Source: Rhizobium leucaenae USDA 9039 (lineage in GTDB: Bacteria > Pseudomonadota > Alphaproteobacteria > Rhizobiales > Rhizobiaceae). From it: a DNA stretch of 48,838 bases. Below are positions 43,478-48,838 of the stretch, in pieces. The stretch's first letter is position 1. The number at the start of each line of letters is the position of its first letter. The notes under the pieces are model-generated. The model was not told the DNA's origin and did not search any database. It was given only the letters and a program-made list of their open reading frames with translations. The position numbers were made by a program, and so were the translations under genes. Location: positions 1-48,838 of the forward strand of contig NZ_AUFB01000028.1 in the NCBI RefSeq assembly GCF_000426285.1, given 5' to 3'.

Positions 43478-44494
43478 ATGAAGAAGACTTTGTTGTTGGC
43501 CACAGTGGCCGCGGCGACGCTGACGGCGGGCATAGCGTCGGCCGGCACGATGGCCGACGTCCAGGCGCGTGGCAAGCTCAACTGCGGCGTGACCGGTGGT
43601 CAGGCTGGTTTCTCCGCGCCGGATGCGTCCGGCGTTTGGCAAGGCATGGACGTCGCCTATTGTCGGGCGATCGCCGCCGCGGTCCTGAAGGACCCCAATG
43701 CGGTGAACTTCGTGCCGACGACCGGCCAGACGCGCTTTACGGCGCTCGCATCGGGCGAAATCGACATCCTGTCGCGCACTACGACCTGGACGTTTTCGCG
43801 CGACGTCGACCTCAAGTTCACCTTTGCCGGCGTGAATTTCTATGACGGGCAAGCCTTCATGGTGCCAAAGGCGCTCGGCGCAAAGAGCGCCAAGGACCTG
43901 AACGGCGCGACGATCTGCATCCAGACAGGCACCACCACCGAGCTGAACCTTGCGGAATATTTTCGCAAGAACAGCATGACCTACGAGCCGGTACCGGTCG
44001 AGAACAATGCCGACATCGCCCAGAAGTACTTGGCTGGCGCCTGCGACGTTTATACCAGCGACGGATCGGACCTCGCCTCTACGCGCTCCAGCTTCAAGAC
44101 TCCGCAGGACCACGTCATTCTTCCGGATGTCATCTCGAAAGAGCCATTGGGTCCGCTTGTGCGTCAGGGCGACGACCAATGGGCTGATGTGGCGCGATGG
44201 ACGTTGCAGGCGCTGATTGCTGCCGAAGAGCTCGACGTCACCGCAGAGAATGTCGAGAAGCTTTCCGCCGGCACCGACAACCCCGAAATAAACCGCCTGT
44301 TGGGCAAGGAAGGCAATCTCGGCGAACAGCTCGGCCTCGATGCCGCCTGGGCCAAACGTGTGATTGCCGCCGAGGGCAATTACGGGGAAATCTTCGCCAA
44401 GAACATCGGCGAGAAAACGCCGATCGGATTGGCCCGCGGACAAAACGCCTTGTGGAACCAGGGCGGTCTTATGTACCCGCTGCCGTTCCGCTGA
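43478..44494 (+). CDS. Amino-acid ABC transporter substrate-binding protein (AapJ-like)
   Basis: From the ATG at 43478, with GGGAGA eight bases upstream, this encodes 338 residues. The signal peptide is MKKTLLLATVAAATLTAGIA, cleaved after ASA. The mature protein has the polar amino-acid-binding fold: VQARGKLNCGVTGGQAGFSA, QGMDVAYCRAIAAAVL and GEIDILSRTTTWTFSRD, as in AapJ/BztA. It captures amino acids in the periplasm. A stem-loop follows the gene (44505-44526) before the first permease. Confidence 0.93.
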   Translation: MKKTLLLATVAAATLTAGIASAGTMADVQARGKLNCGVTGGQAGFSAPDASGVWQGMDVAYCRAIAAAVLKDPNAVNFVPTTGQTRFTALASGEIDILSRTTTWTFSRDVDLKFTFAGVNFYDGQAFMVPKALGAKSAKDLNGATICIQTGTTTELNLAEYFRKNSMTYEPVPVENNADIAQKYLAGACDVYTSDGSDLASTRSSFKTPQDHVILPDVISKEPLGPLVRQGDDQWADVARWTLQALIAAEELDVTAENVEKLSAGTDNPEINRLLGKEGNLGEQLGLDAAWAKRVIAAEGNYGEIFAKNIGEKTPIGLARGQNALWNQGGLMYPLPFR

Positions 44495-44504
44495 GAGCCT
44501 TCAA

Positions 44505-44526
44505 GGTGCGGGCTTGCCCCCGCGCC
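44505..44526 (+). other. Intercistronic stem-loop after the binding-protein gene
   Basis: GGTGCGGG (44505-44512) and CCCGCGCC (44519-44526) form an 8-bp stem (one G-T pair) with a 6-base loop, followed by TTTC. Such hairpins often protect or partly terminate the binding-protein message so that it is made in excess over the permeases. Confidence 0.6.
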
Positions 44527-44588
44527 TTTCGCTTTCGCCTCGTCTGCCCGCACCGAAGGCCGCGCAGACCTTCAGGGAGATATCTCGC

Positions 44589-45843
44589 ATGACAATGAAA
44601 ACCGGTGCTCCGCGCCAGCCGTTTCACCTGGGCATGCTGTTTAACGACACCCGTTATCGAGCACGGACGATCCAGATCCTGGCGTTCATCCTGCTCCTGC
44701 TTGCGGCAGCGTGGCTGGTCGACAACACGATTCGCAATCTCGCCGCACTTGGAAAAGACTTCTCCTTCGGTTTTCTATGGAGCACGGCCGGTTACGACAT
44801 TTCTCCGCATGCCATCGACTACTCCAGCACAAGCACACACGCCCGTGCCGCCGTCGTCGGCCTGCTCAACACGCTGATTGTCGCCGCAATGGCGTGCTTG
44901 ACCGCATCAATTCTTGGCGTTTTGGCAGGGGTGCTGAGGCTTTCAGACAACTGGATCGTCGCCCGCTTGATGACGGTTTATGTCGAGAGCTTCCGCAACA
45001 TTCCGGCTCTGCTCTGGATCATCGTCGTAGCTGCGGTGATGTCGCAGGCGATGCCGACACCGAACGCATTTCGCGGCGAGCATCCCACAGCAGCGATAAT
45101 GCTCTGGGACAGCATCGCGGTTACGAACCGCGGCATCTACCTACCCACGCCCGCCTTCTCGCAAAGCCTGGGGCCGGCTCCTGATGTGCTTGGAGCATTT
45201 GATCTCAATTACGTAGCGATTCTGACTATTGTGGCGCTTTCACTCATCGGGCATCGGGGATTGGTAAAAGCACGCCGCGCAGGTCCAAGGCAAAACCGGT
45301 CAGCGCCCGGCCACGTGGTGGAAGAGCCTGGGCGTCTTTGCGTTGCCGATGATAATCCTCCTTTACGTACTCGGCTTCCACTTAGACTGTCCGGCCTTGA
45401 AGGGCTTGAACTTCACCGGCGGTCTGCAGTTGCGCAATGCCTTCATCGCGCTCTGGATAGGGCTGAGCCTCTATACCGGCGCCTTCATTGCGGAAATCGT
45501 TCGTTCCGGCATTCTTGCCATTTCGAAGGGCCAGTCTGAAGCGGCGCATGCGCTTGGGCTCTCCTCAGGACGCACGATGCGTCTGGTAATCTTGCCGCAG
45601 GCCCTGCGGGTCATCGTGCCGCCGCTGATCTCGCAATATCTCAACATCACGAAAAATACGTCGCTGGGCCTAGCCGTCGGCTACATGGATCTCCGTTCGA
45701 CGCTCGGGGGCATCACGATCAACCAGACCGGGCGCGAGCTCGAAGGCATGCTGATGCTGATGCTGACTTATGTCGCGATCAGCCTCAGCATCTCGGCTGC
45801 CATGAACATCTACAACAATCGCGTCAGCCTGAAGGAGCGTTGA
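44589..45843 (+). pseudogene. Amino-acid ABC permease (AapQ-like), frameshifted
   Basis: The first part (from the ATG at 44589 to about 45260) holds FHLGMLFNDTRYRARTIQIL, membrane helices such as ALLWIIVVAAVM, and the large periplasmic segment typical of AapQ. The frame breaks near 45255-45280. The other frame has AQVQGKTGQRPATWWKSLG, then SEAAHALGLSSGRTMRLVIL, which is the EAA loop that contacts the ATPase, and ends at 45843. Without the shift it would be about 418 residues. A second small change may be needed, as an in-frame TAA (in TGGTAAAAG) appears at the junction. Confidence 0.8.
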
Positions 45844-45844
45844 G

Positions 45845-47133
45845 ATGAACATGCAAAACCTCTCCTTTGTGCGCCAGGACATGGTCGCCGCATCGCCAAG
45901 GCCTTCGGGGCGAGGGGGGACGCTCGAATGGACGAGAAAAAATCTTTTCAACAGCTGGCTCAGCACGCTTCTAACAGTCGGGTCCGTACTTACGGTCGCA
46001 TGGCTCATCGTGGCCGTCGCACCATGGCTCGGCAATTCAGTCTGGCGGGCCAACTCACTTGTCGAGTGTCGGCAAGTCCTGGGCGATGCGCCGGGCGCGT
46101 GTTGGGGCGTGATCCGCGACCGCTGGCCGCAGCTTCTCTTCGGTTTCTACCCTGCGCATCTCTACTGGCGGCCGGTGCTGGCATTCGCGCTGCTCTTCGC
46201 CGCTTTGGCGCCAGTTCTGCTCCGCGCTTTGCCGCGACGGGCTCTCTGGTTCAGCATCGTCTACCCCGGCATAGCCTATTTCCTGATCTGGGGTGGCAGC
46301 CTCTGGTTTCCGATCTCGGTCTATTTCGGCTTCGCTGTCGGCGCTGGACTGTTCATGTTGGCAGCACGGGCCGGAAAAGGGCCGAGCGTCGGCATTGCTG
46401 TCATCGGCGCGAGCGTCTGGTGGGTTTATGCGGCCCAGCCGATCTCGTCCCTCGCAGACGGCATGGCTCCAATCGCTCTCGATAGCATCGCCTCGCGCGA
46501 TGTCGGCGGCTTCCTGCTATCGATCATCATTGGCGTAACAGGGATAGCTATGTCGCTGCCGCTCGGGATCCTGCTTGCACTTGGCCGCCGTTCCAACCTG
46601 CCCTCATCCATATGCTGAGCGTCGTGTTCATTGAATTCATCCGCGGCGTGCCGCTGATCACGCTCCTTTTCACGGCTTCGCTGCTGCTCAACTACTTCCT
46701 GCCGCCCGGCACGAACTTTGACCTCATCCTGCGCGTTGTGATCATGGTGACGCTCTTTGCCAGCGCCTATATGGCCGAGGTCATTCGTGGCGGTCTGGCC
46801 GCTCTACCGAAAGGACAGTATGAGGCGGCGGAAGCGCTCGGCCTTGACTACTGGAAGTCCCAGCAGCTCGTCATCCTGCCGCAGGCCCTCAAGATCTCAA
46901 TCCCCGGCATCGTCAATTCCTTCATCGGGCTGTTCAAGGACACGACGCTCGTCATGTTCATCGGATTGCTTGACCCGATCGCCCTTGCCGCCGCCATTCG
47001 TGCCAACACCAACTGGCAGGGCATATACTGGGAGCTCTTCATCTTCATCGGCGCCGTGTTTTTCGTCTTCTGCTTCAGCATGTCGCGCTACTCGCAATAT
47101 TTGGAGCGTCGGCTGAAGACCGACCACCGGTAG
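45845..47133 (+). pseudogene. Amino-acid ABC permease (AapM-like), frameshifted
   Basis: The first part (45845-46618) ends LALGRRSNLPSSIC. One missing base near 46601-46606 (CCTGCCCTCATCC) would allow L-P-L-I-H-M-L-S and continue SVVFIEFIRGVPLITLLFTA to 47133. The EAA loop is YEAAEALGLDYWKSQQLVIL. With the shift repaired it is about 429 residues and otherwise intact. As with the other permease, the single-base difference could be a real mutation or a sequencing error. Confidence 0.8.
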
Positions 47134-47145
47134 GAGGATATCATA

Positions 47146-47937
47146 ATGACCAACATCATGATGAAAACGGCGTCGTTACAGGACGACCGGCCAAGTCTTG
47201 CAGATATCGCCGTCGAGATTAGCGCCATGAACAAGTGGTATGGCGAGTTCCACGTCCTGCGCGACATCAATCTCACCGTGCAGCGGGGCGAGCGGATCGT
47301 CATTTGCGGACCGTCCGGCTCCGGAAAATCAACCATGATCCGCTGCATCAATCGGCTTGAGGAACATCAGGCCGGCAAGATCGTCGTCGACGGTATCGAA
47401 CTGACCAACGACCTGAAGAAGATCGAGGAAGTCCGCCGCGAAGTCGGAATGGTGTTCCAGCATTTCAATCTCTTTCCGCATTTGACGATCCTTCAGAACT
47501 GCACCCTCGCACCGATCTGGGTCCGCAAGATGCCGCAAAAGGAAGCCAGGGAACTCGCCATGCACTTTCTTGAGAAAGTGAAAATACCGGATCAGGCGCA
47601 TAAATATCCGGGTCAGCTCTCCGGCGGGCAGCAGCAGCGCGTGGCGATCGCGCGAGCTCTCTGCATGAAGCCGCGGCTGATGTTGTTCGATGAGCCGACC
47701 TCCGCGCTTGATCCAGAGATGATCAAGGAAGTGCTCGATACGATGATCGCGCTTGCCGAAGAAGGCATGACCATGCTCTGCGTCACCCATGAAATGGGTT
47801 TTGCCCAAGCGGTGGCCAACAGGGTGATCTTCATGGATCGGGGTCAAATCGTAGAACAGAACGAACCCAAGGCATTTTTCGGCGCGCCGCAATCGGAACG
47901 CACGCGCGCATTCCTCAGTCAGATCTTGGGTCACTAG
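47146..47937 (+). CDS. Amino-acid ABC transporter ATP-binding protein (AapP-like)
   Basis: This encodes 263 residues. The Walker A motif is GPSGSGKST, the Q-loop VFQHFNLFPHL, the signature LSGGQQQRVAIARAL, Walker B LMLFDEPTSALD and the switch His in CVTHEMGF. It powers uptake through the two permeases. The ATG at 47146 is preceded by AGGAGG, and the extra N-terminal 20 residues before the NBD start at about residue 27. The gene is intact. Confidence 0.95.
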   Translation: MTNIMMKTASLQDDRPSLADIAVEISAMNKWYGEFHVLRDINLTVQRGERIVICGPSGSGKSTMIRCINRLEEHQAGKIVVDGIELTNDLKKIEEVRREVGMVFQHFNLFPHLTILQNCTLAPIWVRKMPQKEARELAMHFLEKVKIPDQAHKYPGQLSGGQQQRVAIARALCMKPRLMLFDEPTSALDPEMIKEVLDTMIALAEEGMTMLCVTHEMGFAQAVANRVIFMDRGQIVEQNEPKAFFGAPQSERTRAFLSQILGH

Positions 47938-48102
47938 GCAATAGCTACCGTTGAAGTTTGGGCACTGGCCGTATAGCATTTGATGACACAGCAGTGTCAG
48001 TGACGAACCGACTCGGGACTGCACGGACATCTGTTTGAGGCGGTCTAAATCCAAGCACTGACGCCCTGAACTTACCGGCAATCATCCGGAGACATTCATA
48101 TC
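47938..48102. other. Intergenic region after the ABC operon
   Basis: About 165 bp with no recognisable gene, and no strong T-run terminator. Confidence 0.4.
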
Positions 48103-48535
48103 TTGGCCAAGTTTCTATTCTCGCGCCTCGCCGCGGGAATTCTCAGTGTTTGGATTGGCAACCTTCCAACCGCATCTAACGCGGGGGACATGATGCACCC
48201 GTAGGGCGTGCGGACCGCCGATTGGCTCCGCCTCAGCACCCGTCACCGTGATCGAATACTCGTCGCCGACCTGCCCCCATCGCGTCGAATACCGAACGCA
48301 TGTCGCACTGCAGATCGAAGAGGAATTCGTCCGCACCGGTAAGGTCAGGATTGTCTTCCGACTAATTGTGCGCAACAATGTGGACATGGTCATCTTGATG
48401 CTTGCCGAACGGCAGCCCGCACCGAAGTCCCAGCAAATCCTGGATGCCTATTATGCAAGGCATGACGAGATCGTGCAATCGAGCAACATCGAACAGCACG
48501 GCGCTGAATCCGGGTTAACAGTCATGCTCGGATGA
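48103..48535 (+). pseudogene. DsbA-family thiol oxidoreductase, decayed
   Basis: A TTG or upstream start gives a signal-like MAKFLFSRLAAGILSVW stretch, then a stop at 48202-48204. After a frame change the thioredoxin-like region VTVIEYSSPTCPHR then VALQIEEEFVRTGKVRIVFR follows from about 48244. The catalytic C-x2-C is CPHR, so the second cysteine is lost. Similarity stops near 48500 where the ISAs1 element begins. This cannot be an active oxidoreductase. Confidence 0.7.
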
Positions 48536-48838
48536 TTTCGGCCATGTATTGTGGGTTTCTGCCTGCTTTGTTTCGTCTGAGTTTGATACTGCGCTTGTCG
48601 TTATGGCTTCGAACCATGTTGATGGCGAAGTGTCGGACGACGGCCATGTTGGCTGGTCCATGCCCGGTTCGAGATCGGGCGGCATCCTCGTTGAAGGTGA
48701 CGTCGAGTACCCAATGGAGGGAGTTCTCGATGGCCCAATGGCCACGTATGGCCTCGGCGAACTGGAGCGCGGTCATCGACCGCGAGGAGATATAGAAGCG
48801 GACCTGGCTGCTTTGCCTGGACTTTTCATAGACTTGTG
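48498..48838 (-). mobile_element. ISAs1-family insertion sequence, partial
   Basis: The right end of an ISAs1-type element continues off the window. The transposase 3' end is at 48522 and the terminal sequence probably lies at about 48495-48522; the exact end could not be fixed because the other terminus is out of view. It sits in the DsbA-like gene. Confidence 0.6.
48522..48838 (-). CDS. ISAs1-family transposase, C-terminal part
   Basis: The open frame from the window edge to 48522 reads SSQVRFYISS, then AEAIRGHWAIENSLHWVLDV, TFNEDAARSRTGHGPANMAV and VRSHNDKRSIKLRRNKAG. This is the C-terminal DDE region of ISAs1 (H-repeat-like) transposases; HWAIENSLHW holds the catalytic glutamate. The N-terminal two thirds lie beyond the window. 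No break is seen in the visible part. Confidence 0.88.
   Translation of the reverse strand, partial: QVYEKSRQSSQVRFYISSRSMTALQFAEAIRGHWAIENSLHWVLDVTFNEDAARSRTGHGPANMAVVRHFAINMVRSHNDKRSIKLRRNKAGRNPQYMAEIIRA

Noticed and set aside
1..48838. CRISPR arrays, tRNA or rRNA genes, nod boxes, replication genes
   Set aside because: I looked for regularly spaced repeats, cloverleaf-like sequences, nod-box consensus and repABC motifs and found none convincing by eye.

Overview
This window looks like part of a symbiotic plasmid or symbiosis island from a rhizobium (Rhizobium/Sinorhizobium group of Alphaproteobacteria). The basis is an uptake [NiFe]-hydrogenase (hup/hyp) cluster in the R. leguminosarum order, a perfect sigma-54 (-24/-12) promoter with a NifA-type upstream site, three SyrB-like proteins, a P450/ferredoxin pair, a RopA-type porin fragment, an Aap-like amino-acid ABC transporter, and many insertion-sequence remnants. 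No tRNA, rRNA, CRISPR array or replication origin was seen.

Layout. (1) 1-4853: nested mobile elements. An IS66-type element (tnpA, cut tnpB, cut tnpC, minus strand) has interrupted a porin gene and is itself interrupted by a cassette with an HTH protein, a small protein and a large serine recombinase. (2) 5371-11320: an oxidative metabolism block: ferredoxin and cytochrome P450 (minus), then an EgtD-like methyltransferase and a Baeyer-Villiger-type monooxygenase (plus). A TGT-N10-ACA site and a perfect -24/-12 promoter lie 450 bp before the monooxygenase. (3) 11415-24531: hupS-L-C-D-F-H-(I/J decayed)-K-hypA-B-F-C-D-E, all plus strand and mostly overlapping. hupE, hupG and hypX are not seen. 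No promoter was recognised between the monooxygenase and hupS, so the hydrogenase may be transcribed from the sigma-54 promoter. An FNR/FnrN-like box lies inside hypA. (4) 24678-26464: three tandem SyrB-like proteins on the minus strand, convergent with hypE. (5) 27389-31796: a ROK-family regulator divergent from a DegT-type aminotransferase, a HAD phosphatase and a GNAT acetyltransferase, a plausible small amino-sugar or aminocyclitol pathway. (6) 32071-37450: a GntR regulator followed by decaying genes (DNA ligase fragment, aldo/keto reductase, AraC regulator, HxlR regulator, small conserved protein, FAD amine oxidase), with an intact LysR gene among them. (7) 37466-41528: zinc alcohol dehydrogenase, cupin, MFS transporter and a LysR regulator. 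(8) 41693-47937: MalY/PatB-type aminotransferase, RidA, and an amino-acid ABC transporter whose two permease genes each carry a frameshift. (9) 48103-48838: a decayed DsbA-like gene cut by an ISAs1-family transposase.

How it fits together. The left half supports symbiotic life: recycling of nitrogenase-derived H2 under low-oxygen/NifA control, plus an uncharacterised set of oxygenases that appears to share that control. The right half is accessory metabolism with substantial gene decay. All function calls come from reading the translated sequence; no database search was run.
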